A stretch of DNA of 64,000 nucleotides from NCBI RefSeq assembly GCF_008729015.1, contig NZ_RKSM01000001.1, forward strand, positions 806,001-870,000, written 5' to 3'. Numbering within the stretch: the first letter of the stretch is position 1; each line of letters starts with the position of its first letter. This document shows positions 1 to 7,586 of the stretch, in pieces. The position numbers and the translations under genes are program-made. This DNA is from Haloarcula sp. CBA1129 (lineage in GTDB: Archaea > Halobacteriota > Halobacteria > Halobacteriales > Haloarculaceae). Under the pieces are notes generated by a model, which worked only from the letters and a program-made list of their open reading frames with translations, was not told the origin of the DNA and made no database searches.

Positions 1-343
1 GATCGTCTGGGGGCCGGAGCTGGTTAACGAGCGAGATGAGGACACTGAAGATACTGTCGTCCTTGTTGCAGTTGATTTCGAGTATCGTCACCGGGACATC
101 GTGCTGGGCGGCTTCGGCGCGGAGGAACTGCATCATTTTCTTCGTGACGACGGTCTTGCCGTTGCCCGTTTGCCCGTAGATGAAGACGTTGTTCGGGCCG
201 AACCCTTCGATGACATCCTGCAGGGCTTCAGAATAGCGGCTGACTTCGTCTTCGCGACAGAGAATCGTCTCGGGGGTATAATCCTCATCGAGAGGCCGCT
301 TATCGGCGAAGATTTTCCCAGGCTCGTCAAACGGGGAATCCAT
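1..343 (-). CDS. orc1: Orc1/Cdc6 replication initiator, N-terminal part (runs off window start)
   Basis: Origin-binding AAA+ initiator of archaeal replication. The visible 114 codons begin at the ATG at 341-343, open MDSPFDEPGKIF, continue with the family's DYTPETILCREDE segment and reach a Walker A loop GQTGNGKT at residues 57-64. Walker B, sensor 1 and the winged helix lie beyond the window edge. Origin boxes start about 35 bp upstream of the start codon, the usual arrangement in which an orc gene sits beside the origin its product binds. The 3' part of an orc gene on the same strand occupies the far end of the window and could be the rest of this gene on a circular molecule. Confidence 0.93.
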   Translation of the reverse strand, partial: MDSPFDEPGKIFADKRPLDEDYTPETILCREDEVSRYSEALQDVIEGFGPNNVFIYGQTGNGKTVVTKKMMQFLRAEAAQHDVPVTILEINCNKDDSIFSVLISLVNQLRPPDD

Positions 344-435
344 GTTAGATGTATTCTCAGACCAATCGATAATAAATCCCCAGTTCGAGTGTTTCGAGTG
401 TTTCTCCTGTTCCAATGCATGGTTGCCTATTGACT

Positions 436-452
436 CCCCCTGTTTCGAGTGT
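436..452 (-). repeat. Origin recognition box (variant)
   Basis: CCCCCTGTTTCGAGTGT; five-C run and one substitution relative to the best copies. Oriented with its G-string toward orc1. Confidence 0.6.
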
Positions 453-525
453 AACCATCATATAGAGAGGCTGTATCGATGATTATGGGCGTTCACCTGT
501 TCGTGGTGAAGCAGTGAATGTTCGT

Positions 526-544
526 CACCCCCCATTTCGAGTGT
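526..544 (-). repeat. Origin recognition box
   Basis: CACCCCCCATTTCGAGTGT, one mismatch from the perfect copies; same orientation as the 436-452 box. Confidence 0.7.
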
Positions 545-755
545 TCTTTTAGTTTTGGACAGCGGGCTGTGCTGGAGAGTTGACAGTGGGACTTCGGATT
601 GTCTCCAAGCAGATGAGTGGGACATGACTGACCGACAGGCTTCCCTCAGCCTCCTACCGGTCATCTGTGAGTGTTCTGTATCGAGGAACCAGACAGAGAG
701 GTAATCTACTAATGCTGTTCAGGACACACAAATAATATGAAAGAACGGTAACGAG

Positions 756-1241
756 GTGACAGACATGTCTGGTGTCGAATCGGTGCTAATCAAGGCGATT
801 TTAAGCAGTGTATCAAGCAAGGGAACCTCTCTATTATTTTCTGAAGCGATAGAACGACTTCAAGAAGAAAAGGATCTATCTGAAGATGAAATTCAATATA
901 TTGATCGGGCAGTCCAAGTTATCATAGACATCGAACTCACATATAAATATAATATTGAAAATAGAGATGATCCTGATGTAGAGACTTTTTTGCAGGATTT
1001 AGATAGTGCGGCGAAGGAGGCTACAGAGCTGGAGGTCATCTCCGAAATGAAAGGGTTCGATCCCAAGAAGGGCGGAAGTAGTGTACTAATAGGAGTTGCG
1101 TCCGGTATGGCCGCAATATCTGACAATTACGCAGGTGTCAGCGACCGAGATGATATCCCTCAGGATACTACCCCGGACGAACTGTACCAAAGCTCTGCAG
1201 CCGCCCGAAATAGTATGCCGATTTTTGCAGATACAGAGTAG
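756..1241 (+). CDS. Hypothetical protein within the origin region
   Basis: 161 residues from the GTG at 756; an ATG at 765 is an alternative start three codons in. Not recognised. The N-terminal part is predicted helical (VLIKAILSSVSSKG then a charged EAIERLQEEKDLSEDE segment). It has no signal peptide or convincing membrane span, and the C-terminus is acidic and likely disordered. Codon use is more AT-rich than neighbouring genes, which hints at recent acquisition. It sits between two groups of origin boxes and is transcribed away from orc1, a position often taken by small origin-linked genes. A replication role is only an inference from position. Confidence 0.6.
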   Translation: MTDMSGVESVLIKAILSSVSSKGTSLLFSEAIERLQEEKDLSEDEIQYIDRAVQVIIDIELTYKYNIENRDDPDVETFLQDLDSAAKEATELEVISEMKGFDPKKGGSSVLIGVASGMAAISDNYAGVSDRDDIPQDTTPDELYQSSAAARNSMPIFADTE

Positions 1242-1398
1242 CCTGTTGTCCTGTGATGTCATCTCCTGCTTTACTGCACCCTGCAGCACTAACTGAGACG
1301 GTAGATTTGCACACTTACTGACCGAGTGATCCAATCATTTTTTCATGAAGCAGTTTTCGTGAGAGAGATTCTGGTGGTGAGATCCTCCGATTCACACA

Positions 1399-1417
1399 CA
1401 CCCCCCGTTTCGAGTGT
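1399..1417 (-). repeat. Origin recognition box (perfect copy)
   Basis: CACCCCCCGTTTCGAGTGT. Opposed to the boxes at 1618-1636 and 1708-1726; the AT-rich tract lies between them. Confidence 0.75.
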
Positions 1418-1617
1418 TCTGCGGGAATCATCTGTTTCCCCAGGAATCACATCTCGAACGGCTTCGATTCCACCGAGAGATGGCTGCTACGGCGAAGATC
1501 AGAGAGTGAGTTTCGGGGGTCCAGTGATCGAGTGGTGTCGCTGTCCTGAATGTTATATATATTCTTTTCTACTAGGTAACGTTAGTAGTAGTAGTAGACG
1601 GCTCACTCCTATGATAA

Positions 1618-1636
1618 ACACTCGAAACGGGGGGTG
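1618..1636 (+). repeat. Origin recognition box (perfect copy)
   Basis: ACACTCGAAACGGGGGGTG, opposed to the 1399-1417 copy. Confidence 0.75.
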
Positions 1637-1707
1637 ATCGGAACTGTCTTTATATACGAATCGGGCGGAACCGCTCTTCCGTCGGAGAGACTGTCGCTCG
1701 GAGCAAA

Positions 1708-1726
1708 ACACTCGAAACGGGGGGTG
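1708..1726 (+). repeat. Origin recognition box (perfect copy)
   Basis: ACACTCGAAACGGGGGGTG, followed by a short GT run; direct repeat of the 1618-1636 box with a 90-bp period. Confidence 0.75.
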
Positions 1727-1748
1727 TGTGTGTGGTCCCCCGTCCGAA

Positions 1749-2114
1749 TCAGGCTGGATCAACTGGCCCCACATATTGGCTCGTGACAGTGTCGCCCTCT
1801 CGCCACTGCAGGTAATAGTAGTCACGTCCGTCGATGGTTTTGGTTGTGAGCGTTCCCTTCGAGGCTGGGATGTCTGCCTTTTCGTGAGCCTCCGCAAGCT
1901 GGTCATCCCACTCATTCTCAGCCCACTCGTCCGGTGTGTCGTGTTCTGCTATGGGTTGGGTGTCGGTCTCGGTTGGCTTCTTGAAACGATCAGAGAGTGT
2001 CTCGAGGGCGGTGATTGCCTGCTCGTGTGTGTCGATTAGGTCCGCTGGAATCTCGTTGGAGTCGATGGCTTCCAGTTCCTCCAGTGCCGCCTCGGCGTGG
2101 GCTCGGTCGCTCAT
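1749..2114 (-). CDS. Small acidic haloarchaeal plasmid protein
   Basis: 121 residues, start ATG at 2112-2114. The N-terminal half is helical and acidic (AEAALEELEAIDSNEIPADLI). The C-terminal 40 residues form a compact beta-rich unit, GTLTTKTIDGRDYYYLQW, ending SQYVGPVDPA. That tail resembles the short YYYLxWREG segment of haloarchaeal DUF6788-type proteins, but the name is not certain. It reads toward the origin boxes; its 5' side faces palindrome A four bases upstream of the start codon, so the palindrome may act as its operator. Function unknown; acidic composition and clean codon use support a real gene. Confidence 0.75.
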   Translation of the reverse strand: MSDRAHAEAALEELEAIDSNEIPADLIDTHEQAITALETLSDRFKKPTETDTQPIAEHDTPDEWAENEWDDQLAEAHEKADIPASKGTLTTKTIDGRDYYYLQWREGDTVTSQYVGPVDPA

Positions 2115-2117
2115 GTA

Positions 2118-2159
2118 CTAACCAACACTCTTGCGGAAGTTATCGGTTGTGTTGGTTAG
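2118..2159. repeat. Dispersed palindrome copy A
   Basis: Perfect 11-bp arms CTAACCAACAC and GTGTTGGTTAG separated by 20 nt. One of five copies (2118, 5115, 13802, 30120, 46769), all between genes. It lies directly upstream of the 1749-2114 gene. Confidence 0.9.
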
Positions 2160-2272
2160 CGATGATGGTTGGTTTGCTATCTCCGTTGTGAGTGTCGAAT
2201 CAGCTACGGCTCTGTTGAGACAGTCAGAAGTGTGAGTTTTCTTAGCCTCAATCGCTCAGTATAAGAGATGCG

Positions 2273-2701
2273 GTGATCAGCAAAATGTACCGGCTATCAG
2301 GACCAGATTTACCGTACAAGATGAAGAGCATGAGTTCAGCACGAGATGGTGAACAATTCCTGGTTAGGAGCGGGATGGATCTGGATGCTGCTGTTGCTGT
2401 GTCAAAGATGGTCTCTATCGCGACGACGACTTTGGGTTCCTGTTTTTGCCATAATTTCCGGTACGGTGGTTCGGAGACGAGTCAGGTCGGAATCTTGTTG
2501 CTGGGATTCATCACGAATACGTTGACGGCGGTGAACCATTCGATTATCTCGGCGTATATGATTCATGGGTCGGGGAACTTGTTTGAGAAGGCGCTTTCGT
2601 CAGGTATCTGGGCGAATGAGGTTTCTACCGCCGTGGCGTTGCTCGTAGCTGTTGCTGCCGGTGTCCTACTCGGATTCATTTTCACCCTGGATAGTCGGTG
2701 A
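2273..2701 (+). CDS. Hypothetical membrane protein
   Basis: 142 residues from GTG 2273; an ATG at 2285 is an alternative start. Not recognised. Two or three hydrophobic stretches are visible: around residues 70-90 (VGILLLGFITNTLTAVNHSI) and a strong C-terminal span (VALLVAVAAGVLLGFIF). It ends 48 bp before the ATG of the membrane-phosphodiesterase gene and points the same way, so the two probably share a transcript with 4131-4586. Base composition is typical of an acquired region. Function unknown; its fixed place beside a membrane phosphodiesterase suggests a membrane partner. Confidence 0.55.
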   Translation: MISKMYRLSGPDLPYKMKSMSSARDGEQFLVRSGMDLDAAVAVSKMVSIATTTLGSCFCHNFRYGGSETSQVGILLLGFITNTLTAVNHSIISAYMIHGSGNLFEKALSSGIWANEVSTAVALLVAVAAGVLLGFIFTLDSR

Positions 2702-2749
2702 AATATTCTGTGGACAACTACTTTGTCCGGTTGCTGTCTCAGGCAGGGT

Positions 2750-4036
2750 ATGTCCAATAGTTCTCGGTCTGACGGCGGGGATCCGTCCAAGGGAGGTGAT
2801 GATCGGGAGGTTCTCTTGTCGATGTATGATCAGCACCGGCAGGAGATCCGGGCTCACGGGAAGCGGAAGAGCCGTCGATATCTGGGTTCGCTTACGGCGC
2901 TTGGTGTCATCGTCGGATATGTCTTCACGACCAACGGTGATGCACGGGTCTTAGTTTTAGTGCCGTATGTGCTCGGGTTTCTCTACTTGTCTCACATTTC
3001 GTCGATGCATTACGTGACTCAGTTGGCTGCGCTTCTGGCCTTGATCGAGGCGAAGCTGGATCATCTTGGTGCAGAGTATGAGCTATTCCACGGCGGGTTC
3101 AGTATCCGTCAGAATCCACGGTTCCAGAATGTTGAAGCTAAGTATCTCAAGGAGTTCAAGCACGCTAAGAAAGATTCGGATCTGCAAGGTCTGCATCGAG
3201 TTATACAGCTTTGTGTTCGTTATTCGATGAGGGGTATTGCTCTTACAGCATATATTGTCCCGATGGCGGCTGGTACGTGGGCTGTCTATCGTGAGGGGGC
3301 ACCAGACGATTGGACTGGTCTCTTGTCGATGTTCCCGGGTCCCTCTTGGATAGGTCCAGATTTGGTAGGTCCAGCTTTGATACTTGGAACACAGATCGTT
3401 CTGCTCGTTGTAATTGGGGCAGCCTGGTTGCAGTATAGAAATCACAAGGACCTACTTAAGTCAGGGGTTCTGGAATCAGTACTGGAGGATGACTTGGAGT
3501 CGAGGATTGGGGAGATAGAGGATTTAGATATGTATTCGGTATGGCTTGTTCCTGACCGCGGCTCGGAGGCGTATCAGCAGTTAGAAGAGACTGTCGAGGA
3601 GTACGCTCAGCTGGACGAGGATGCACCTGAGTTTGAACCGCATATCACCGTAGTAGGCGGGATTCAAGCCAGTGAATCAGTGCTAGAGGAGGGTGTCCAG
3701 AGTCTTGCTGAGGGACAGGGCGTCTTCGATGTCGAGTTTACGCGGGTTCAGTGTTCGACGACGAAGCACCAGTGCGTGTTTTTGCTGGTTGAGCCTACAG
3801 CGGAGGTTCTCTCTTTGCACCAGGAGGCGGTAGAGGTGTTTGATGTGGATGGTGGGATGTATGTCCCGCATCTCAGTCTCATCTACAGCGATATGGATGT
3901 AGAGGAGCGGTTAGATTTGGCCGAGTCAATCGATATGTCGGCCTTTCCGAGTACCGTTCAAGTCGGCGAGCTTGTACTCGTCAAGACGACAGGGCCTGTC
4001 TCTGAGTGGGTGACTGTTGCGAGATATAATCTGTAG
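2750..4036 (+). CDS. Membrane-anchored 2H cyclic phosphodiesterase (CPDase-like)
   Basis: 428 residues from ATG 2750; an upstream TTG at 2723 is less likely. The N-terminal half has four hydrophobic spans, roughly residues 43-61, 67-82, 159-179 and 205-227. From about residue 260 comes a 2H phosphoesterase domain: YSVWLVPDRGSEAY, then FEPHITVVGG (first HxT, H298/T300) and YVPHLSLIYSD (second HxS, H374/S376). The spacing and the FEPHxTVVG signature match the cyclic phosphodiesterase family that opens 1'',2''- or 2',3'-cyclic phosphates. Fusion to a membrane domain is unusual. The catalytic part should face the cytoplasm, but topology is inferred. Substrate unknown: RNA ends or a cyclic nucleotide signal are both possible. 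Confidence 0.8.
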   Translation: MSNSSRSDGGDPSKGGDDREVLLSMYDQHRQEIRAHGKRKSRRYLGSLTALGVIVGYVFTTNGDARVLVLVPYVLGFLYLSHISSMHYVTQLAALLALIEAKLDHLGAEYELFHGGFSIRQNPRFQNVEAKYLKEFKHAKKDSDLQGLHRVIQLCVRYSMRGIALTAYIVPMAAGTWAVYREGAPDDWTGLLSMFPGPSWIGPDLVGPALILGTQIVLLVVIGAAWLQYRNHKDLLKSGVLESVLEDDLESRIGEIEDLDMYSVWLVPDRGSEAYQQLEETVEEYAQLDEDAPEFEPHITVVGGIQASESVLEEGVQSLAEGQGVFDVEFTRVQCSTTKHQCVFLLVEPTAEVLSLHQEAVEVFDVDGGMYVPHLSLIYSDMDVEERLDLAESIDMSAFPSTVQVGELVLVKTTGPVSEWVTVARYNL

Positions 4037-4130
4037 GTTGACCTCAGCTGCGGGCTGGTGCATACAGGAGCCAGGGTGTCAGGCGAATTGCTCAGTTATA
4101 AGCCAGGTGTCTGTTATACTGTCAGAGTAG

Positions 4131-4586
4131 ATGGTACTGTTACGGATGGGACTGGGTCTTCTGGGCTCTATCTCTGGTTTGCTGGCGGTGGTCGCCGGTC
4201 AACGAGTTGAGCCGTTCTACTCATATCTCGCCCGGATCTTTCCGTCTACCCGTAGTTTGTACGCCGCACGGGAAGTGATCTCGGAGCAGGATAGAATCCG
4301 GATCCGGAATGGTTACCAGGATGAGTTGGAGACTGCGCACAGGGTTTTCATCGACGAGTATGATTTCTACGAGCAGTATCAGCCGACGAAACTCCGTTTT
4401 ATGCATAACTCTTTCAAGCTCGAGTACGCGGATAGGCGGACTCAGACAAGGAGGAAGACATCGAGAGAGGATGTCCTCGAATTGTTCGACTCCCGTATCT
4501 CGGAGGCGTTGGGAACGATATCGGCTTACGCTGCTATAGTCTGTGTCCTAGCGTTTGCTGCGTTGATTTTGACCGCTGTCATCTGA
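4131..4586 (+). CDS. Small two-span membrane protein, probable partner of the CPDase
   Basis: 151 residues, ATG at 4131. A hydrophobic N-terminal segment (LLGSISGLLAVVAG) is followed by a charged central helical region with many Tyr and Arg residues and a C-terminal membrane span (AAIVCVLAFAALILTAVI). Family not recognised. It lies 94 bp downstream of the CPDase gene, same strand, and is probably co-transcribed. The two ends in the membrane with a soluble middle suggest a hairpin-shaped protein with a cytoplasmic or external loop of about 100 residues. Confidence 0.6.
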   Translation: MVLLRMGLGLLGSISGLLAVVAGQRVEPFYSYLARIFPSTRSLYAAREVISEQDRIRIRNGYQDELETAHRVFIDEYDFYEQYQPTKLRFMHNSFKLEYADRRTQTRRKTSREDVLELFDSRISEALGTISAYAAIVCVLAFAALILTAVI

Positions 4587-5472
4587 TTTCCTTGTTGTCT
4601 GAGGGCCAATTTCTTGGAGAGGAAGAGGCGGAAGCTGAGTCGGAAAAAGTCGCGGCTTGAAGATGTGAAGGAGAGGGGGATGAGATCTTGGAGGATCTGG
4701 ATGATGCGATTGAGGAGAACCGTGACCGGCTTCGAAGACCTCAGGGATTTGCCGGCGGTGATACTGAGGATCTGGTAGAGTGCCTTGGGTGCGAGGTATT
4801 ATCTACCTTGCGGGTGCGCCTGTGTGAATAGTTTAAGATTTGGTGCCGTAAATCTTAGCAAGCGGATGTGCGTGTTATATTCCGCCTATACTTGGCACAA
4901 AGGGGTAGCCTCGACACTCCCAAGGTCCGTCATTAGATAAAGTGCTGAATATGCGCGTTCCATCTTGCACGGTTCTCTGAAAACATATGAACGTTGTCAG
5001 CACTTTCAGCGATCAGGTTGCAGGCTTCGGCGACAGACTGTTTCGTATGAGAATACATCTGAGGAATAGCATTCCAACAGAACGGCTGAGGATCCTCCGT
5101 TTCCAGTATTTCGCGCTAACCAACAAGCTGAATGAATACCTCTCTGTGTTGGTTAGCAGTAGGAAGTTTACTCCAGCGGTTGATTCAATACATAGAAGAT
5201 ATCGATAGGCTCCAAATCTCCCGCTGGACTGTTCTCGTCCAATGCTGGTAACCGTCTCTGAGGAGCGTCCGTCACACCCGTTGTGAACCAGCGAACTGCT
5301 CTGGTCGCTCCGTTCGTGTTACGACCACTCACTACACTCCTGAAACCAAGGGATCGCTCCCGGTTCCTGTAGCTACCAAACAGTGGCGTCGGCAGCGGCA
5401 GGGCACGTGCCACCGCGTCCGACAGCGTCGATTTAGTGCCGATTCCCGTCTTCGTCGGTGTCCGTCACAGGG
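4587..5472. other. Gene-poor stretch with decayed coding remnants
   Basis: No intact gene is supported. Around 4640-4830 a plus-strand frame reads like part of an acidic coiled protein (EDLDDAIEENRDRL) but has no start codon and is cut by upstream stops, so it looks like a decayed gene. On the minus strand 5168-5413 shows an open frame lacking haloarchaeal acidic bias, possibly a mobile-element remnant. Palindrome B lies in the middle. Confidence 0.5.
5115..5157. repeat. Dispersed palindrome copy B
   Basis: Perfect 11-bp arms GCTAACCAACA and TGTTGGTTAGC separated by 21 nt. Confidence 0.9.
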
Positions 5473-6354
5473 TCAGGCCGAGGACTCCACCACAACGGGT
5501 GTGACGCCACCCGTCGCGGCTTTGTGGTCGCTGTTCTCTAACAGATCGAGGCCGATGTAGCGTTTTTCGAGCAGTCCTTCAGCGACCTTCATATCCATCG
5601 CGAGGATTTCCGTTTTCGTCTGGTCTCGTCCGACCTGCCGGGTTTTCTCGACGATATCATCGCCGCCCAATTCGACGAGTGTCTCCCAGACCCGCTTGAT
5701 CGTCTGGCGATGGGGCTCTTTCCCGAGTTCGGCAGTCAAAGCCGTTTGCAGATCGGCTTTCGTCATGAAGACGCCGCTGCCGTCGGTACGCTTAGTGGCA
5801 AACTCCGGCCAGCGTTTGGCGACGGCAATCGCCCGATAGGTGTTCTGTCGGTTCGAACGCTCGACGAACATCGTCTTGACTTTTGACTGGCGGCAGTTCG
5901 CGAAGAAATCCAGTGGCGAACTGCTGGGTTCGATGCCCTCGGGCAGCTGCTCGGCGTCCTCTTGCTGGTCGGTGTCGGCTTCGAGTTGCTGGGCCTTGGC
6001 GATGGCACTCTTGGCGATATCGTGGGTGGTCTCCTGCTGGGTTTCGACGTCGTTGAGGCGGCTCTCGTTTTCGGCGGCGTCACCGACGGCTGTCGTCGCA
6101 ACCTCGTGGGTCTGTTCGAGGTCGGCCTCGAGGTCGTCGACGCGGGCTTGGAGGTCGTCGATGGTCGTGACCAGCGTCTCAAGAACACTCGAAACGGGGG
6201 GTGAGACCTCGTCGTCGAGCTCGCTGACAAGTGACTGGAGGTCGTCGGTATCAGTGCCATCCTGTTCGATGTCCATGTCAAGGTGGTCGGCGAGGGCTTT
6301 GTCGGTGGCTGTGTCGTCGGTGCCGTCGTTGTTGGGGTTTGTTTGTCGTGGCAT
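5473..6354 (-). CDS. Coiled-coil plasmid protein with C-terminal winged helix
   Basis: 293 residues from ATG 6352-6354; longer readings begin before a hairpin and are disfavoured. The order is an acidic disordered start, a long coiled coil (about residues 55-135, heptads such as LQARVDDLEADLEQ), then a globular C-terminal region with a helix-turn-helix look (KADLQTALTAELGKEPHRQTIKRV). Coiled coil plus DNA-binding domain is common in haloarchaeal plasmid maintenance proteins, but the family was not identified. A perfect origin box lies inside the coding sequence at 6185-6203 and is read as the peptide SPPVSSVLE. With no ParA in the window, this is a fair candidate for a maintenance or replication accessory protein. 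Confidence 0.75.
   Translation of the reverse strand: MPRQTNPNNDGTDDTATDKALADHLDMDIEQDGTDTDDLQSLVSELDDEVSPPVSSVLETLVTTIDDLQARVDDLEADLEQTHEVATTAVGDAAENESRLNDVETQQETTHDIAKSAIAKAQQLEADTDQQEDAEQLPEGIEPSSSPLDFFANCRQSKVKTMFVERSNRQNTYRAIAVAKRWPEFATKRTDGSGVFMTKADLQTALTAELGKEPHRQTIKRVWETLVELGGDDIVEKTRQVGRDQTKTEILAMDMKVAEGLLEKRYIGLDLLENSDHKAATGGVTPVVVESSA
6185..6203 (+). repeat. Perfect origin box inside a coding sequence
   Basis: ACACTCGAAACGGGGGGTG identical to the origin copies, 4.5 kb away from them and inside the 5473-6354 gene. Confidence 0.85.
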
Positions 6355-6367
6355 TGTGACCACAGGA

Positions 6368-6411
6368 CCCGTGCTCGGAATCGAACCGAGCAGTGCTGAC
6401 CACAGCACGGG
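6368..6411 (-). other. tRNA T-arm-like nested hairpin upstream of the coiled-coil gene
   Basis: On the minus strand an outer stem CCCGTGCT / AGCACGGG encloses GCTCGG TTCGATT CCGAGC, a stem with a seven-base loop that reads like a tRNA T arm. No anticodon arm or matching acceptor 5' strand is visible, so it is not a tRNA gene. It could be a relic of a tRNA 3' end (attachment site) or a leader hairpin of the downstream gene. Confidence 0.4.
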
Positions 6412-6540
6412 CTATCGAGGTGTCGACTGGCGCTGCACCGCTGACTGGGACCGGTATCTGGTAGCAGCTGGAGTGACGCTTGAGCACCTGCCAGCCTCAA
6501 CGCCGGCTAGGAGCGACGCTGGTGGGCATCCCGTAGCGGG

Positions 6541-6675
6541 TCACATCTCGATCACCGCTGGACGCTTGCTACCGATGTCGTGGACGAGGGCCCCGGTCAC
6601 GTCGCGGAGCCACCGCTCGTCAGGCTGTGTGGGCGCTGTGTCGCGTTCAGTCGTGACCGTAGTTTTCGGGGCCAT
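6541..6675 (-). CDS. Possible 44-residue protein coupled to the upstream gene
   Basis: Starts at ATG 6673-6675 directly after the TAG of the 6676-6975 gene, a stop-start junction typical of translational coupling. The product begins MAPKTTVTTERD and ends AVIEM, with the charged composition expected of haloarchaea. Family unknown; support rests on the junction and composition only. Confidence 0.45.
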   Translation of the reverse strand: MAPKTTVTTERDTAPTQPDERWLRDVTGALVHDIGSKRPAVIEM

Positions 6676-6975
6676 CTACTGCTTCTCTCCCGCGAACGGC
6701 CTAGGAGGGCTGCTGTTGCGTTCGACTCGCGCATAGTCTGTCAGTGGGACGGTGAACGACAGGCACTCGTCAGCGCGCTCGACGGCGGTGGCCACCTGCC
6801 GGCGCGTGGCTGTGTCTGGCTCAGACGCTCGCAGTCGGTGGATTGTCTCGGTCGACAGGTCGGCAAGCAAGACGCCTGTGGCCTGCTTGGCGTCGGCAGT
6901 ACAGACGAGCAAGCGGGGGTCGCTGTCGGTGGTCGTGATGGCGACGATTTCGCCGACGGTGGGCTGGGGCGTCAT
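6676..6975 (-). CDS. Small haloarchaeal hypothetical protein
   Basis: 99 residues, start ATG 6973-6975. Begins MTPQPTVGEIVAITTTDSD and has a beta-rich N-terminal half (RLLVCTADAKQATGVLLADLS) followed by a helix (ATRRQVATAVERADE). No membrane span or metal site. The acidic haloarchaeal codon pattern supports a gene. It is upstream of, and abuts, a 44-residue reading frame and probably lies in one transcript with the coiled-coil gene further down. Function unknown. Confidence 0.6.
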   Translation of the reverse strand: MTPQPTVGEIVAITTTDSDPRLLVCTADAKQATGVLLADLSTETIHRLRASEPDTATRRQVATAVERADECLSFTVPLTDYARVERNSSPPRPFAGEKQ

Positions 6976-7093
6976 AGCGCCACCTCCCGGTGGGATAAAC
7001 GGCTTGTCAGCGGGTGGCCACTCGGCAGCGAATCAATAAACAGCGGGACGGTATCACAGATTTTTTGTTTACTAACCACATATCGTTTGGTTA

Positions 7094-7161
7094 GGTTCTG
7101 GTCCCCGCCCCACTTCCTGCTGACTCCCCCCAAATTCATCGATTGGTTTGGGTCCAGAACC
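7094..7161. repeat. Inverted repeat, copy 1 of a pair
   Basis: Arms GGTTCTGGTCCC and GGGTCCAGAACC match at 11 of 12 positions with about 44 nt between. A diverged second copy lies 310 bp downstream. Confidence 0.65.
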
Positions 7162-7402
7162 TGTCGTCGCTGGTGACGACCCCCAACGGTGGACACGCCA
7201 CGCCCCATTCCATGGCTGTCCACCATCCGTCCGCTGCTTCGGATAGCTGAACAGTACGTTCTGACGGCAACTGGGCGAAGCCGAGACTCTGTTGCCGTTA
7301 TATTCTGTCGTGGGAAAGCCAGCAAACCGGGAGGTTAGACGGCTCAAGCTATCTATTCTGGTGACATAAGACCTAATTGTTGAACGTGCAGTACGTGTAA
7401 AT

Positions 7403-7472
7403 GGGTTCGGGTCACTGCCCAACTCGCTCAGACAGCCCATCTGAGCCACCGACTGGATTGGACCCAGAACCC
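7403..7472. repeat. Inverted repeat, copy 2 of a pair
   Basis: Arms GGGTTCGGGTC and GACCCAGAACCC with one missing base; similar length and spacing to copy 1. Confidence 0.55.
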
Positions 7473-7586
7473 GCGCGTGCCTCTGACAACAACCGGGCGA
7501 CTCGTTCTGTGCCCATCGTCGCCCGGAATATGCTTTCTGGTAAGAATATAAAATAGATATGGTGTTGTTGTGACGATAATGAAGAA

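Larger units (their letters stand above)
377..1726. other. Candidate replication origin (ORB cluster around an AT-rich tract)
   Basis: The stretch upstream of orc1 holds repeated copies of a G-string origin box, core ACACTCGAAACGGGGGGTG. Copies near 377-403 (degenerate, double core), 436-452, 526-544 and 1399-1417 read on the minus strand; copies at 1618-1636 and 1708-1726 read on the plus strand. Opposed boxes around an AT-rich segment are the known haloarchaeal origin design. The most AT-rich part between opposed boxes is about 1549-1571, next to a GTA microsatellite near 1583-1597, and is the best candidate unwinding element. One small gene (756-1241) lies inside the cluster. Confidence 0.75.
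6976..7586. other. Intergenic region with two long imperfect hairpins
   Basis: No convincing gene: the open frames here lack haloarchaeal composition. It holds a short inverted repeat CTAACCA / TGGTTAG (7072-7094) related to the dispersed palindromes but with a short spacer, and two copies of the GGTTCTGG-type inverted repeat listed separately. Confidence 0.55.

Noticed and set aside
458-664. 68-codon minus-strand frame in the origin region
   Set aside because: Crosses an origin box, basic composition, no ribosome site or family resemblance.
1326-1637. 103-codon plus-strand open frame across the origin
   Set aside because: It spans two perfect origin boxes and lacks haloarchaeal acidic composition; it is an accident of the boxes being open in that frame.
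5168-5413. 81-codon minus-strand frame
   Set aside because: Arg-rich, not acidic, no clear start context; may be a mobile-element remnant but not a supported gene.
6368-6411. tRNA gene
   Set aside because: Only a T-arm-like hairpin is present; no acceptor 5' strand, D arm or anticodon arm can be drawn.
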